A stretch of 64,000 nucleotides of DNA from Sinanaerobacter chloroacetimidivorans (GTDB taxonomy: Bacteria; Bacillota; Clostridia; Peptostreptococcales; Anaerovoracaceae): the NCBI RefSeq assembly GCF_018128545.1, contig NZ_JAGSND010000010.1:98248-162247 (forward strand), in the 5' to 3' direction. How positions within the stretch are numbered: the stretch's first letter is position 1; each line of letters starts with the position of its first letter. The position numbers and the translations under genes are program-made. The notes below the pieces were generated by a model. That model was not told the DNA's origin, made no database searches, and saw only the letters and a program-made list of their open reading frames with translations. Shown piece by piece: positions 28,758 through 38,822 of the stretch.

Positions 28758-29177
28758 TTGAAGTATTATAAGATATCCCATTTAGTTAAATCAGAAGATC
28801 TGAATCATCACGGGACCTTATTTGCAGGACGTTCTGCAGAATGGCTGGTAGAAGCGGCCTTTGTTGCTGCCGCATCCCAGCATGGAAGACCGCAGGATGT
28901 ACTCTGTGTAAATATACATGGTTTTACATTTAAAAAACCGGTACAAAAAGGAGATATTATCACCTTTCTTTCCAAAGTGGCCAAGGTGGGTAATACCAGT
29001 ATAACGGTATATGTAAAGGCTATGTCGGAAATTCATGGGACAACCCACGTAGATGGGTTCCTGACCTTTGTCTGCATAGAACCGGATACTAAGCGAAAAA
29101 GACCTCATGGCATCGTGATGGATGAGATCCAGGATGAGGAAGAAAAAGAGATCAGGGATCGTGCGGAAAGGCTTTAA
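28758..29177 (+). CDS. Hotdog-fold acyl-CoA thioesterase
   Basis: The 139-residue protein is of the YciA/BFIT-like acyl-CoA hydrolase type, with 'DLNHHGTLFAGRSAEWLVEAAFVAAASQHG' (the catalytic-helix region) and 'FKKPVQKGDIITFLSKVAKVGNTS'. It hydrolyses acyl-CoA thioesters in the cytoplasm. The start is TTG with AAAGGAG eight bases upstream; no suitable ATG exists nearby. It directly precedes the methylmalonyl-CoA-decarboxylase-type operon and may act on related CoA esters. The C-terminal 20 residues are highly charged. Confidence 0.85.
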   Translation: MKYYKISHLVKSEDLNHHGTLFAGRSAEWLVEAAFVAAASQHGRPQDVLCVNIHGFTFKKPVQKGDIITFLSKVAKVGNTSITVYVKAMSEIHGTTHVDGFLTFVCIEPDTKRKRPHGIVMDEIQDEEEKEIRDRAERL

Positions 29178-29203
29178 AATCTCTGTGGATAAACAAGGCG
29201 AAA

Positions 29204-29255
29204 TATAATGTATACAATTCAAAATCTGTTGAAAATTGATACATTATAATATAAT
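29204..29255 (+). promoter_or_regulatory. Promoter with large inverted repeat before the decarboxylase operon
   Basis: TATAATGTAT (29204-29213) and ATACATTATA (29239-29248) are perfect 10-bp complements. Pairing continues inward through CAATT (29215-29219) and AATTG (29234-29238) after a one-base bulge. TTGAAA (29229-29234) and TATAAT (29250-29255), 15 bases apart, form a plausible promoter whose spacer overlaps the right arm. A regulator site is likely. A perfect DnaA-box-like TGTGGATAA lies just upstream at 29184-29192. Confidence 0.5.
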
Positions 29256-29302
29256 ATTATCCATGGCGTATTTTGTTTGAGTCTTATGAGAGCAAGGCGT
29301 CA

Positions 29303-29335
29303 GCGCAATTTTGCTTCACAAATTGTGCGGGCTGA
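29303..29335 (+). repeat. Degenerate second-hairpin remnant of the intergenic repeat
   Basis: GCGCAATT, TTGCTTCACAAATTG and TGCGGGCTGAG resemble the second hairpin of the repeats at 28553-28739, without the first hairpin. It lies in the leader of the decarboxylase operon. Confidence 0.5.
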
Positions 29336-29396
29336 GACAGGCTAAGATAGGAACAATTTATATATATGCAAATTAATTAGTAGGAGGATGTATTGT

Positions 29397-30938
29397 ATGA
29401 ACAAGCTTGAAGATCTTCGCGCAAAAAAAGCAGCCATTGCTTTAGGCGGGGGACAGGAAAGAATCGATGCTCAGCATAAACAAGGCAAGCTGACAGCAAG
29501 AGAAAGATTGGATCTTCTGTTTGACGAAGGCAGTTTCGTAGAAATCGATGTATTCGTTTCACACAGATGCAACAATTTTGATATGGCTGATAAGCACGCA
29601 CCCGGAGATGGTGTTGTGACAGGCTATGGAACAGTTGACGGCAGACTGGTATTTGCTTACGCTCAGGATTTTACCGTACTTGGCGGTTCTCTGGGTGAAT
29701 ATCACGCGGAAAAGATTGTTAAGGTCCAAAATATGGCGCTGAAAATGGGAGCACCTATCGTAGGACTGAATGATTCCGGTGGAGCAAGAATCCAGGAAGG
29801 TGTAAATGCCCTTTCGGGATTCGGAAAAATATTCTACAACAACACGATTTCCTCAGGGGTTATCCCGCAGATCTCCGTGATCATGGGACCATGTGCAGGC
29901 GGAGCGGTTTATTCGCCGGCAATTACAGACTTTGTATTTATGGTTGACAAAACAAGCCAGATGTTTATTACAGGGCCTCAGGTAATTAAGACCGTTACCG
30001 GCGAGGATATCTCTGCTGAAAAACTGGGCGGTGCTATGACACACAATTCTATCAGTGGTGTAGCACATTTCATCGGCAAGGATGATACCGAAACCCTGGC
30101 TCAGGTAAGAGATCTTCTAAGCTATATGCCTTCCAACAATCTGGAAACACCTCCGGTTTTGGCTACCGGCGATGATCCGAACAGACAAATTCCGGAATTT
30201 AACGAAATCATTCCGGAAAACCCAAACAAAGCATATGACATCTATGAAATTATTAAAAAACTTGCAGATAACGGCGTGTTTTATGATGTAATGCCTCATT
30301 ATGCAAAAAATATGGTAACCTGCTTTATCCGTTTAGATGGACAGACAGTAGGTGTTATCGCAAATCAGCCAAAGTTTGCGGCAGGCTGTCTTGATATCAA
30401 CGCATCTGATAAAGCCGCCAGATTTATCAGAAGATGTGACGCCTTCAATATTCCTTTGCTGACGATTGAGGATGTTCCTGGATTCCTGCCTGGAACTGAT
30501 CAGGAATACGGTGGAATCATCAGACATGGAGCAAAAATGCTTTATGCGTATTGCGAAGCAACCGTTCCAAAGGTAACGATGATTCTTAGAAAAGCTTATG
30601 GCGGTGCTTACATTGGAATGTGTAATAAAGAATTAGGAGCCGATTTGGTACTCGCATGGCCGACTGCTCAAATTGCAGTTATGGGTGCCGAAGGTGCAGC
30701 CAATATCGTCTTTAAAAATGATATTAAAAACGCGGCTGATCCTGTGGCTAAAAGACAGGAGAAAGTTGCAGAATATGAAGAGAAATTCAATAATCCTTAT
30801 AGAGCAGCTGAGATGGGCTATGTAGATGACGTTATCGAACCGTCTACAGCAAGACAGAGAATTATCAGTGCCTTTGACATGCTGGCATCTAAGAGACAGT
30901 CACTGCCTGCAAAGAAGCACGGCAATATTCCGCTATAA
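29397..30938 (+). CDS. mmdA: Carboxyltransferase (alpha) subunit of a Na+-translocating acyl-CoA decarboxylase, methylmalonyl-CoA type
   Basis: The protein is 513 residues from the ATG at 29397, with a perfect AGGAGG nine bases upstream. It is a two-domain carboxyltransferase of the propionyl-CoA carboxylase beta/MmdA family: 'KLTARERLDLLFDEGSFVEID', 'GLNDSGGARIQEGV', 'MGPCAGGAVYSPAITDF' and 'RHGAKMLYAYCEATVPKVTMILRKAYGGAYI'. It moves the carboxyl group from a malonyl-CoA derivative to biotin. It is followed by gamma, biotin-carrier and beta subunits in one operon. Length and sequence suit methylmalonyl-CoA better than glutaconyl-CoA, whose alpha subunit is about 587 residues. No mutase or epimerase gene is in view. 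Confidence 0.92.
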   Translation: MNKLEDLRAKKAAIALGGGQERIDAQHKQGKLTARERLDLLFDEGSFVEIDVFVSHRCNNFDMADKHAPGDGVVTGYGTVDGRLVFAYAQDFTVLGGSLGEYHAEKIVKVQNMALKMGAPIVGLNDSGGARIQEGVNALSGFGKIFYNNTISSGVIPQISVIMGPCAGGAVYSPAITDFVFMVDKTSQMFITGPQVIKTVTGEDISAEKLGGAMTHNSISGVAHFIGKDDTETLAQVRDLLSYMPSNNLETPPVLATGDDPNRQIPEFNEIIPENPNKAYDIYEIIKKLADNGVFYDVMPHYAKNMVTCFIRLDGQTVGVIANQPKFAAGCLDINASDKAARFIRRCDAFNIPLLTIEDVPGFLPGTDQEYGGIIRHGAKMLYAYCEATVPKVTMILRKAYGGAYIGMCNKELGADLVLAWPTAQIAVMGAEGAANIVFKNDIKNAADPVAKRQEKVAEYEEKFNNPYRAAEMGYVDDVIEPSTARQRIISAFDMLASKRQSLPAKKHGNIPL

Positions 30939-31019
30939 GAGCTTGAAGGCAGGCTTGTGGGTAAAACTTTAAGAGTTTACTCAAAAAGAAAATTGAAGAA
31001 AGGAATAGAGGTGACATAG

Positions 31020-31466
31020 ATGAATGAGTTAAGCATAATGGAACGATTTGCAGACCCTGTTCTGTTTGAACAATTGTCAAAAGGTGAGCTGGTACAAGGT
31101 GCATTGATTACAACAATGATGGGAATGGGGATCACCTTTGTGGTTCTGACCCTTTTGTGGGGTGTTATCGCTGCAGTTACCAAAGTCATTAACGGCACGG
31201 AAAAGAAAAACAGCGGGTCTACACCCTTAGCGGCGCCAGCGGCAGTCCCGGCAGCAGCAGTACAAAATACAGCACCTGCAGCTCCGGCGACAGCAGAGAT
31301 CGGCGCAGAAATCATTGCTGTTATCACTGCGGCCATTGCCGCCATGGAAAACCAGTCTTCCACATCGAACCAATTGATTATCAGAAAAATCAGCCGAGTT
31401 TCAGGAAACAGCACATCCTGGAGCAGAGCTGGTGCGGCAGATTGTATTGAAAGCAGAAAAATATAA
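31020..31466 (+). CDS. mmdD: Na+-translocating decarboxylase gamma/delta subunit (OadG family)
   Basis: The 148-residue protein has one N-terminal membrane helix ('GALITTMMGMGITFVVLTLLWGVIAAV', about residues 27-53), then an Ala/Pro-rich linker, a short predicted helix ('IGAEIIAVITAAIAAM') and a charged tail. This is the OadG/MmdD layout. The subunit anchors the carboxyltransferase and biotin carrier to the membrane beta subunit. AGAGGTGA precedes the ATG. It sits between mmdA and the biotin carrier gene. Confidence 0.88.
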   Translation: MNELSIMERFADPVLFEQLSKGELVQGALITTMMGMGITFVVLTLLWGVIAAVTKVINGTEKKNSGSTPLAAPAAVPAAAVQNTAPAAPATAEIGAEIIAVITAAIAAMENQSSTSNQLIIRKISRVSGNSTSWSRAGAADCIESRKI

Positions 31467-31546
31467 TGAGCGCAAATGAAGCGTCCATTGTATCATCTTA
31501 GGAACTTGGTTTATGATATAACTATTTTTAAAGGAGAGAAAATACA

Positions 31547-31960
31547 ATGAAAAAATATAATATCGTAGTGAATGGCACTGCTTATGCAGTAGAAGTAGAA
31601 GAAGTAGGATCCGGTTCCGCACCAGCAGCAGCCCCAGCGGCAGCTCCGGCACCAGCAGCAGCTCCGGCACCTGCAGCAGCTCCAGCACCTGCAGCAGCTC
31701 CCGCTCCGGCTCCAAAAGCAGCACCTGCAGCAGCTCCTTCCGCCGGCGCACAGACCGTCGAATGCCCAATGCCGGGAACTATTTTGGATATCAAGGTAAA
31801 ACCGGGAGATGCAGTAACGCAGGGTCAAGTACTTCTTATTCTCGAAGCTATGAAAATGGAAAATGAAATTATGGCTCCGGGAGCAGGAACTGTTGACACA
31901 ATCCAGGTTACAAAGGGTGCTTCAGTAAATGCAGGAGACATATTACTTTCACTTAAGTAG
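31547..31960 (+). CDS. mmdC: Biotin carboxyl carrier subunit of the acyl-CoA decarboxylase
   Basis: The 137-residue protein has a short N-terminal beta segment, a 45-residue Ala/Pro hinge encoded by imperfect 18-bp DNA repeats, and a biotinyl domain at residues 68-137. The biotin attachment Lys103 is in 'EAMKME'. The domain swings between the alpha and beta subunits. AAAGGAGAG precedes the ATG. The repeat-rich hinge may vary in length between strains. Confidence 0.95.
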   Translation: MKKYNIVVNGTAYAVEVEEVGSGSAPAAAPAAAPAPAAAPAPAAAPAPAAAPAPAPKAAPAAAPSAGAQTVECPMPGTILDIKVKPGDAVTQGQVLLILEAMKMENEIMAPGAGTVDTIQVTKGASVNAGDILLSLK

Positions 31961-32005
31961 CCCTCCGATATTAACGAAATATTCTTACGGGAGGTAGAAA
32001 TAAAA

Positions 32006-33175
32006 ATGATTTTAGAGACGATTAAAGATTTTATTGGAACTACCGGTATCGTAAACATGGACATAAAGAGCTTTATCATGATTTGTGTAGCTTTACTGTT
32101 CCTGTATTTGGCTATCAGAAGAGGCTTTGAGCCTTTGCTTCTGGTGCCTATCGCATTCGGGATGCTGCTGTCAAACTTACCTATGTCTGGTATTTTCGAG
32201 CATACCGTTACGGCTTTCGATGCTTATATAGATCCTTCCAAAACGGAAACAACAGGTGGACTTTTTTATCTGTTTTATTCCTTTAACAAATTGGGCATTT
32301 TCCCACCGCTTATTTTCCTGGGAATCGGTGCCATGACAGACTTTGGTCCGCTGATTGCGAATCCTAAGTCATTGCTTTTAGGAGCGGCAGCACAATTTGG
32401 TATTTTTACCACGTTCCTTGGAGCAGTATTGTTTTGTAACTTTAACGCACAGGAAGCTGCTTCCATCGGTATTATCGGCGGAGCCGACGGCCCGACAGCT
32501 ATCTTCCTGACCACAAAGCTGGCTCCCCATCTGTTGGGTGCCATTGCGGTAGCGGCTTATTCTTACATGGCTCTGGTGCCGGTTATACAGCCTCCTATTA
32601 TGAAGCTGTTAACTACCAAGAAGGAAAGAATCATCAAAATGGAACAGCTGAGAGTGGTCAGCCAGAGAGAAAAGATCCTGTTCCCGATCATGGTATCAGT
32701 GATTGTTATACTGATCCTTCCGGCGGCTTCTTCTCTTATCGGAATGCTGATGCTGGGCAACCTGTTTAAAGAAAGCGGCTGTACAGCAAGACTTTCAGAA
32801 ACTGCGTCCAATGCATTGATCAATATCGTTACAATCCTTCTGGGAATCTCCGTAGGAGCTTCCGCTCAGGGACCTTCTTTCCTGGTGCTGGACACAATCC
32901 AAATCATCGTTCTTGGAGTACTTGCTTTTGCAGTTGGAACAGCTGGCGGTGTCCTTCTTGGAAAACTGATGTGCGTATTATCAGGCGGTAAAATCAATCC
33001 GCTGATCGGTTCTGCAGGGGTTTCTGCAGTCCCAATGGCAGCGCGTGTATCACAAAAGGTAGGTCAGGCCGAAAATCCATCCAACTTCCTTTTAATGCAT
33101 GCAATGGGTCCTAACGTAGCCGGCGTAATCGGTTCTGCAGTAGCAGCGGGTGTTATGCTGTCCATGTTTAGCTGA
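32006..33175 (+). CDS. mmdB: Na+-translocating decarboxylase beta subunit
   Basis: The 389-residue integral membrane protein has the OadB/MmdB/GcdB signatures: 'FGMLLSNLP', '[18 protein letters not shown]', '[14 protein letters not shown]' with the membrane Asp used in Na+ movement, and '[21 protein letters not shown]'. It decarboxylates carboxybiotin and pumps Na+ outward. It is the last gene of the mmdADCB operon, 46 bases after the biotin carrier, and is followed by a terminator. Confidence 0.95.
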   Translation: MILETIKDFIGTTGIVNMDIKSFIMICVALLFLYLAIRRGFEPLLLVPIAFGMLLSNLPMSGIFEHTVTAFDAYIDPSKTETTGGLFYLFYSFNKLGIFPPLIFLGIGAMTDFGPLIANPKSLLLGAAAQFGIFTTFLGAVLFCNFNAQEAASIGIIGGADGPTAIFLTTKLAPHLLGAIAVAAYSYMALVPVIQPPIMKLLTTKKERIIKMEQLRVVSQREKILFPIMVSVIVILILPAASSLIGMLMLGNLFKESGCTARLSETASNALINIVTILLGISVGASAQGPSFLVLDTIQIIVLGVLAFAVGTAGGVLLGKLMCVLSGGKINPLIGSAGVSAVPMAARVSQKVGQAENPSNFLLMHAMGPNVAGVIGSAVAAGVMLSMFS

Positions 33176-33206
33176 TCATGATCGAATCAACCTAATAACA
33201 ATACGA

Positions 33207-33235
33207 AAACCGGACTTTACAAAGTCCGGTTTTTA
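33207..33235 (+). terminator. Rho-independent terminator after the decarboxylase operon
   Basis: AAACCGGACTT (33207-33217) pairs perfectly with AAGTCCGGTTT (33222-33232) across a four-base loop, and the run continues TTT. Confidence 0.92.
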
Positions 33236-33328
33236 TTGTAAAAGAACGGGATATGGTTTATACTAAGTAGGTCAATTCTACTGAAGCGGGGTTTGCCCTG
33301 CAATTTATTAAACGAAGGGAGAACAGAT

Positions 33329-34129
33329 ATGTTATTAGCATTCGATGTAGGGAATACTAACATAGTTCTAGGAGTCTTTAAAGACGGCAATCTGATTCAA
33401 AACTGGAGACTGGAAACCGACAACAACAAAAGCGCTGACGAGTATGGCATGATTATCAATCAGCTTTTCAGCTATGTGGGGCTGAGCACTAAAGAGATCA
33501 AAGATATCATTATCTCAACGGTAGTTCCGTCGGTACTTTATACCTTGCAGCATTTATCCATGAAATACTTTAACAAAAGGGCAATCGTAGTAGGACCCGG
33601 AGTGAAAACCGGACTGGTTATCAAATACGATAACCCGAAACAAGTGGGAGCCGACCGTATCGTCAATGCCGTAGCGGCATATGCCAAATACGGAGGGCCC
33701 TTGATCATCGTGGATTTCGGAACTGCAACCACCTTTTGCGCCATAACGGAGAAAGCCGAATATTTAGGCGGAACCATTGCACCTGGAATTAAAATTGCCT
33801 CCGACGCCTTGTTTGAAAAAACGGCAAAACTGCCGAAGGTTGAACTGGAGGAACCCGGCCATGTCATCTGTAAAAATACCATTGAAAGCATGCAGTCGGG
33901 ACTTGTTTACGGACATATGGGCATGGTGGATTATATTGTAAAGAAGATGAAGAAAGAATTAGAACAGTATTCCAGTTCGGGCAATTCTGCTAAAGTAGTT
34001 GCTACGGGTGGCCTGGCTACACTCATCGAAAGCGGCATTGATTGTATTGATTGTGTAGACAAGCTTCTGACCCTGGAAGGGCTTGAATTAATATACGAAA
34101 AAAACAAAGGGCACAAGGGATGGAAATAG
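33329..34129 (+). CDS. coaX: Type III pantothenate kinase
   Basis: The 266-residue protein has '[15 protein letters not shown]' (ATP-binding), 'GPGVKTGL', '[30 protein letters not shown]' and '[16 protein letters not shown]', the CoaX pattern. It phosphorylates pantothenate in the first step of coenzyme A synthesis. The ATG at 33329 has GAAGGGAG upstream; an ATG at 33293 would add 12 atypical residues. It overlaps dusB by ten bases, a common Firmicutes arrangement. Confidence 0.95.
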   Translation: MLLAFDVGNTNIVLGVFKDGNLIQNWRLETDNNKSADEYGMIINQLFSYVGLSTKEIKDIIISTVVPSVLYTLQHLSMKYFNKRAIVVGPGVKTGLVIKYDNPKQVGADRIVNAVAAYAKYGGPLIIVDFGTATTFCAITEKAEYLGGTIAPGIKIASDALFEKTAKLPKVELEEPGHVICKNTIESMQSGLVYGHMGMVDYIVKKMKKELEQYSSSGNSAKVVATGGLATLIESGIDCIDCVDKLLTLEGLELIYEKNKGHKGWK

Positions 34130-35082
34130 GAAACGTTAAGCTGGAAAATCCTTTTTTTCTGGCACCTCTGGCCGGTATTACCGATGCACCTTTCCGCAGG
34201 ATCTGCAGGGAACAGGGCGCCGGTCTTGTCTATTCGGAAATGGTCAGTGTAAAAGGTTTATATTATAATGATAAAGCTACGGAGCGATTGCTGAATATTT
34301 ATGATGAGGAAAAGCCGGTGGCCTATCAGATCTTTGGTTCGGAACCCGAGTTTATCTCCTATGGAGCGAAGGCGCTGGCAAGGCGGGAAAACTGCATTCT
34401 TGATATCAATATGGGCTGCCCGGTTCCAAAGGTTGTAAAAAACGGCGAGGGCTCCGCCCTTTTGAAAGACCCTCTTCTGATAGAGAAAATCGTAAAAACA
34501 GCAGTAGCGGAGGCGGAAAAACCAGTAACCGCAAAAATCAGAATCGGGTGGGATTCGAGAAGTATAAATGCCGTTGAAATTGCAAAGGCTATAGAAGCCG
34601 CAGGCGCCTCAGCCATCGGAGTACACGGCAGAACGAGAGAACAATATTACAGTGGTCACGCTGATTGGAATGTGATTAAACAGGTGAAGGAAGCCGTATC
34701 CATTCCGGTTATCGGAAACGGTGACATTTTCAGAGGGGAAGACGCTATCCGGATGATGAAAGAAACCGGCTGCGACTTTGTTATGATTGCCAGAGGCGCT
34801 ATGGGGAATCCCTGGATTTTCAGGGATGCAGTGGCGTTATGGAAAGGACAGGCATTGCCTCCTCCTCCCACCATTCAAGAAAAGGTATCTGTAATCCGAA
34901 AGCAGCTCGATTTATTGCTTGCCGAAAAGGGAGAATATGCCGCCGTACGTGAAATGCGAAAGCATGTCGGATGGTATTTAAAAGGCTTTCCGGGCTCCGC
35001 GGAAATAAGAAGAAAGGTGAATAGCATCGACAAGGCGGAGATTCTCAGAGAAGTGATTTCAGAATTGGACGCCAACTTGTAA
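34120..35082 (+). CDS. dusB: tRNA-dihydrouridine synthase
   Basis: The 320-residue flavoprotein has an FMN-binding TIM barrel with '[19 protein letters not shown]', the catalytic Cys in '[20 protein letters not shown]', '[13 protein letters not shown]' and '[11 protein letters not shown]', followed by a C-terminal helical tRNA-binding domain. It reduces specific uridines in tRNA using NAD(P)H. It is translationally coupled to coaX by overlap. The substrate position (DusB type) is inferred from similarity. Confidence 0.95.
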   Translation: MEIGNVKLENPFFLAPLAGITDAPFRRICREQGAGLVYSEMVSVKGLYYNDKATERLLNIYDEEKPVAYQIFGSEPEFISYGAKALARRENCILDINMGCPVPKVVKNGEGSALLKDPLLIEKIVKTAVAEAEKPVTAKIRIGWDSRSINAVEIAKAIEAAGASAIGVHGRTREQYYSGHADWNVIKQVKEAVSIPVIGNGDIFRGEDAIRMMKETGCDFVMIARGAMGNPWIFRDAVALWKGQALPPPPTIQEKVSVIRKQLDLLLAEKGEYAAVREMRKHVGWYLKGFPGSAEIRRKVNSIDKAEILREVISELDANL

Positions 35083-35105
35083 GCCTTGTTTTTCAATGGT
35101 ATTCC

Positions 35106-35134
35106 TTGACATTTGTCGAGGAATCCTTTATAAT
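35106..35134 (+). promoter_or_regulatory. Consensus sigma-A promoter before greA
   Basis: TTGACA (35106-35111) and TATAAT (35129-35134) are separated by 17 bases, a perfect match to the vegetative consensus. It should drive greA-lysS and perhaps asnS at a high level. Confidence 0.9.
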
Positions 35135-35201
35135 ATTGCGCATACGAGCGCATCTATAGGGTAGTGTGGAACATATTTTAAATATTAAAGGAGATTATAA
35201 A

Positions 35202-35675
35202 ATGGCAGAGCAAATGCTGTTAACAAAAGAAGGTTATGAGAAGATTGTAGCAGAACACGAAGAACTGGTTACGGTCAGAAGAAAAGAAGTTGCCGAAAGA
35301 ATTAAGGAGGCTATCTCCTACGGTGACATCTCCGAGAACTCCGAATACGATTCTGCTAAAAATGAGCAGGCAGAGCTGGAGGAGAGAATCAACAAGCTTG
35401 AAAATATGATGCGTAAAGCCAAGATTATAGATGAATCCGCTATGTCTAAGGATCATGTTGGCATTGGCCTTAAAGTAAAGGTGAAGGAAATGGAGACGGA
35501 TGAAATTTCAGAATTCTCTATTGTAGGTTCGACAGAAGCAGATCCTTTCGAAGGCAAAATTTCCAACGAATCTTTAGTGGGTGCTGCGCTCCTTGGAAAA
35601 ATGGTAAATGAAATTGCAGAAGTTCAGGTACCGGATGGGATTGTTCACTATCAGGTATTAGAAATATATAAATAG
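35202..35675 (+). CDS. greA: Transcription elongation factor GreA
   Basis: The 157-residue protein has the N-terminal coiled-coil with '[26 protein letters not shown]' (acidic tip) and the C-terminal FKBP-like domain ('[23 protein letters not shown]'). GreA stimulates RNA cleavage in backtracked RNA polymerase. The ATG at 35202 has AAAGGAG upstream; an in-frame ATG at 35166 gives an atypical extension. It lies 46-49 bases before lysS. Confidence 0.96.
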   Translation: MAEQMLLTKEGYEKIVAEHEELVTVRRKEVAERIKEAISYGDISENSEYDSAKNEQAELEERINKLENMMRKAKIIDESAMSKDHVGIGLKVKVKEMETDEISEFSIVGSTEADPFEGKISNESLVGAALLGKMVNEIAEVQVPDGIVHYQVLEIYK

Positions 35676-35724
35676 ACTCATACTGAACAGTAATCACTAT
35701 AGTAGTCTAGAAAAGAGGGAAATG

Positions 35725-37254
35725 ATGAGTACAGAAGACAACAACATTCAGAACCAGCATGTGAATGAAGCTGATGCAGAGATTGAATTATCCGAAGAGG
35801 GATTGAATGAACTGAGACAGGTCAGACGTGATAAGTTGAAAAAACTGCAGGATATGGGCAGAAATCCATTTCTTGTGGAGACCTGGGATGTGAAAAATTA
35901 CAGCAAGGATATCAAAGATAATTTTGATGCAATGGATGGGCAGGAAGTAACCTGTGCAGGGAGAATCATGGCCAAGCGCCAGATGGGAAAAGCATCTTTT
36001 ATCGATATTCAGGACAAGCAGGGAAGAATTCAATGCTATATCAGACAGGATGCCATTACCCCGGAAGAATATGAAATTTTTCTGACTTATGATATCGGTG
36101 ATATCGTAGGTATTGTCGGTGATGTCTTCCGGACAAAACATGGGGAGATTTCCATCAAGGTTCATGAACTGAAGCTTCTGTCCAAGTCCCTTCAAATTCT
36201 GCCGAACAAATTCCATGGATTGAAAGATCAGGATATTCGGTACAGACAAAGATATGTAGACCTTATTATGAATCCGGAGGTAAGGGAGACCTTTATCCTT
36301 CGATCCAAAATGATTAAGGAAATAAAAAAATTCCTGGAAGGAAGAGACTTCCTGGAGGTAGATACTCCGGTTCTTACCACCATTGCCGGCGGCGCCAATG
36401 CAAGACCGTTTGTTACCCATCATAATACCTTGGATTTGGATATGAAGCTTCGTATCTCGAATGAGCTTTATTTGAAAAGGCTGATTGTTGGAGGCTTTGA
36501 CAGGGTTTATGAAATGGGCAAGATGTTCCGTAATGAAGGTATGGACCGAAACCATAATCCTGAATTCACCTCCATGGAGCTGTATCAGGCATACGGCAAT
36601 ATGGAAGATATGATGGATATCACCGAGAACATGATTGCTACAGTTGCTCAAAATGTATTAGGAACTATGCAGATCGAATATCAGGGAAAGAAATTCGATC
36701 TGACACCTCCATGGCAGAGATTGTCCATGCAGGATGCTGTTAAGAAATGGGTTGGAGAAGACTTCGATCTCATTACCACCGATGAAGAAGCCAGAGAAGT
36801 GGCCAAAAAGCATCATCTTGAAGATGTAGAAAAGATGACAAGAGGTCATGTTATCTGTGCATTATTTGAGGAATATTGCGAAGAATATTTGGAAGGGCCG
36901 GTATTTATTACAGGACATCCCGTTGAGGTTTCTCCTCTGGCAAAGAGAGATCCGAAGGATCCAAGAATCACCAGAAGATTTGAAGCTTATATCAATACCT
37001 GGGAAATTGCCAATGCCTTCTCCGAGCTGAATGACCCAATCGACCAGTATCAGAGATTTAAAGAGCAGCAGGAACAGCTGGAAAGCGGCGATGATGAAGC
37101 CCATCCAATGGATGAGGATTTTGTAAACGCACTGGAGGTCGGCTTGCCGCCTACAGGCGGACTCGGCATCGGGGTAGACAGAGTGATCATACTTCTGACC
37201 AACTCTCCGTCGATACGAGATATCATCCTGTTCCCAACCATGAAACCACTTTAG
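35725..37254 (+). CDS. lysS: Lysyl-tRNA synthetase, class II
   Basis: About 509 residues. An N-terminal OB-fold anticodon-binding domain (about 80-180) is followed by the class II catalytic core with '[21 protein letters not shown]', motif 2 around '[23 protein letters not shown]' type sequence and motif 3 '[13 protein letters not shown]'. It charges tRNA-Lys. Two adjacent ATG codons exist (35722 and 35725); the GAGG spacing favours the second. It is in the greA transcript. Confidence 0.96.
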   Translation: MSTEDNNIQNQHVNEADAEIELSEEGLNELRQVRRDKLKKLQDMGRNPFLVETWDVKNYSKDIKDNFDAMDGQEVTCAGRIMAKRQMGKASFIDIQDKQGRIQCYIRQDAITPEEYEIFLTYDIGDIVGIVGDVFRTKHGEISIKVHELKLLSKSLQILPNKFHGLKDQDIRYRQRYVDLIMNPEVRETFILRSKMIKEIKKFLEGRDFLEVDTPVLTTIAGGANARPFVTHHNTLDLDMKLRISNELYLKRLIVGGFDRVYEMGKMFRNEGMDRNHNPEFTSMELYQAYGNMEDMMDITENMIATVAQNVLGTMQIEYQGKKFDLTPPWQRLSMQDAVKKWVGEDFDLITTDEEAREVAKKHHLEDVEKMTRGHVICALFEEYCEEYLEGPVFITGHPVEVSPLAKRDPKDPRITRRFEAYINTWEIANAFSELNDPIDQYQRFKEQQEQLESGDDEAHPMDEDFVNALEVGLPPTGGLGIGVDRVIILLTNSPSIRDIILFPTMKPL

Positions 37255-37260
37255 GCTTGT

Positions 37261-37326
37261 TAAAATTATCCACAGCGTTGTTACTGCCGGCGCCTAACAG
37301 GTAATATAAAATTGCCCACAGCGTTG
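37261..37326. repeat. Direct repeat with DnaA-box-like core between lysS and asnS
   Basis: TAAAATTATCCACAGCGTTG (37261-37280) is repeated at 37307-37326 with AT changed to GC. The first copy contains TTATCCACA, a perfect DnaA box; the second has TTGCCCACA. The copies start 46 bases apart. Whether DnaA binds is unknown. Confidence 0.5.
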
Positions 37327-37368
37327 GACTGTTAATACGGCTATAATTGCTTGAAACATAGAATTACT

Positions 37369-37396
37369 AGAAAAGTTTGCTTCGGCAAACTTTTCT
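37369..37396 (+). promoter_or_regulatory. 12-bp hairpin with UUCG tetraloop in the asnS leader
   Basis: AGAAAAGTTTGC (37369-37380), loop TTCG, GCAAACTTTTCT (37385-37396) form a perfect stem. It ends eight bases before the AAGGAG site of asnS. The T-rich 3' arm could give some attenuation, but no separate T run follows, so mRNA stability or translational control is as likely. Confidence 0.6.
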
Positions 37397-37416
37397 TATC
37401 GAAAAGGAGTTATATG

Positions 37417-38811
37417 ATGAAAGATATTCAATTAAAGCAGCTTTTTGTCTCCACCGATGATTACACCGGTAAAGAAATAATCATACGGGGGTGGGTCAGA
37501 ACAAACCGAAGCTCTAACAAATTCGGTTTTGTAGAAATCAATGACGGAAGTTACTTCAAGTCTGTACAGGTTGTATATGAAGAAGCCTTCATTAGCAATT
37601 TTGATGAAATCGCAAAGGCTCCTATTTCCGCTGCCCTTTGTGTCACCGGAGAACTGGTGTTGACGCCGGAGTCCAAGCAGCCCTTTGAGATCAAAGCCAG
37701 AGAGGTTATCGTCGAAGCAGGTTCACACGCCGACTATCCTCTCCAGAAAAAAAGGCACAGCCTTGAATTTCTGCGTGAGATAGCCCATTTAAGACCCAGA
37801 AGCAACACCTTTTCGGCCGTATTCCGTGTAAGATCTCTGGTAGCTTATGCGATTCATCAGTTTTTCCAGGAAAACAATTTTGTTTATGTGCACACCCCAA
37901 TTATCACCGGAAGTGATGCGGAAGGTGCCGGGGAAATGTTTCGGGTGACCACTTTGGATCTGGATAAACTCCCCAGAGCAGAATCTGGAAAAATCGACTA
38001 TAGCCAGGATTTCTTCGGAAAAGAAACCAATCTTACAGTAAGCGGACAGCTGGAAGCGGAAACCTTCGCCCTTGCTTTCCGAAACGTATATACCTTTGGC
38101 CCGACTTTCCGCGCCGAAAACTCCAATACGGCCAGACATGCTTCCGAGTTTTGGATGATCGAACCTGAAGTGGCTTTTGCAGATATCCATGATAACATGG
38201 CTCTGGCTGAAAGTATGATCAAGTATATTATCAATTACACATTGGAGCATGCTCTCGAGGAAATGAAGTTCTTCAACGAGTTTATCGATAAAGGGCTTCT
38301 AGACCGACTGAACAATATTGTAAGCAATGATTTTGCAAGGGTCACCTATACGGAGGCCGTGGATATTCTCTCCAAAGCGGAGAAGGAATTCCAGTTCCCT
38401 GTAAAGTGGGGGATTGATCTGCAGACGGAGCACGAAAGATATCTGACAGAAGAAATTTACAGGAAGCCGGTCTTTGTAACGGATTATCCAAAGGAAATCA
38501 AGGCTTTTTATATGAGACTTAACGAAGACGGGAAGACCGTTGCGGCCATGGACTTGCTGGTGCCCGGCGTTGGGGAGATTATCGGCGGAAGCCAAAGAGA
38601 AGAAAGATACGATCATCTTGTTAACAGAATCAATGAACTGGGCTTAAACGAGCAGGATTACTGGTGGTATCTGGATCTGAGAAAATACGGCGGTGTCAAG
38701 CATGCGGGATATGGCCTCGGCTTTGAAAGAATCATTATGTATATTACCGGAATGAGTAATATCAGGGACGTGCTCCCGTTCCCAAGAACACCGAAAACTG
38801 CGGAATTTTAG
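37417..38811 (+). CDS. asnS: Asparaginyl-tRNA synthetase
   Basis: The 464-residue class IIb synthetase has an OB-fold domain ('[27 protein letters not shown]'), motif 2 '[25 protein letters not shown]' and motif 3 '[27 protein letters not shown]', the latter diagnostic for AsnRS rather than AspRS. AAGGAG lies at 37405; the ATG at 37417 is better spaced than the adjacent one at 37414, and an upstream ATG at 37351 lies before the leader hairpin. It ends 11 bases before a membrane-protein cassette. Confidence 0.95.
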   Translation: MKDIQLKQLFVSTDDYTGKEIIIRGWVRTNRSSNKFGFVEINDGSYFKSVQVVYEEAFISNFDEIAKAPISAALCVTGELVLTPESKQPFEIKAREVIVEAGSHADYPLQKKRHSLEFLREIAHLRPRSNTFSAVFRVRSLVAYAIHQFFQENNFVYVHTPIITGSDAEGAGEMFRVTTLDLDKLPRAESGKIDYSQDFFGKETNLTVSGQLEAETFALAFRNVYTFGPTFRAENSNTARHASEFWMIEPEVAFADIHDNMALAESMIKYIINYTLEHALEEMKFFNEFIDKGLLDRLNNIVSNDFARVTYTEAVDILSKAEKEFQFPVKWGIDLQTEHERYLTEEIYRKPVFVTDYPKEIKAFYMRLNEDGKTVAAMDLLVPGVGEIIGGSQREERYDHLVNRINELGLNEQDYWWYLDLRKYGGVKHAGYGLGFERIIMYITGMSNIRDVLPFPRTPKTAEF

Positions 38812-38822
38812 AGGAAACGATT

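Noticed and set aside
31401..31828. Minus-strand Leu/Cys/Arg-rich frames opposite the biotin carrier gene
   Set aside because: They mirror the Ala/Pro repeat DNA of the hinge and are compositional artefacts.
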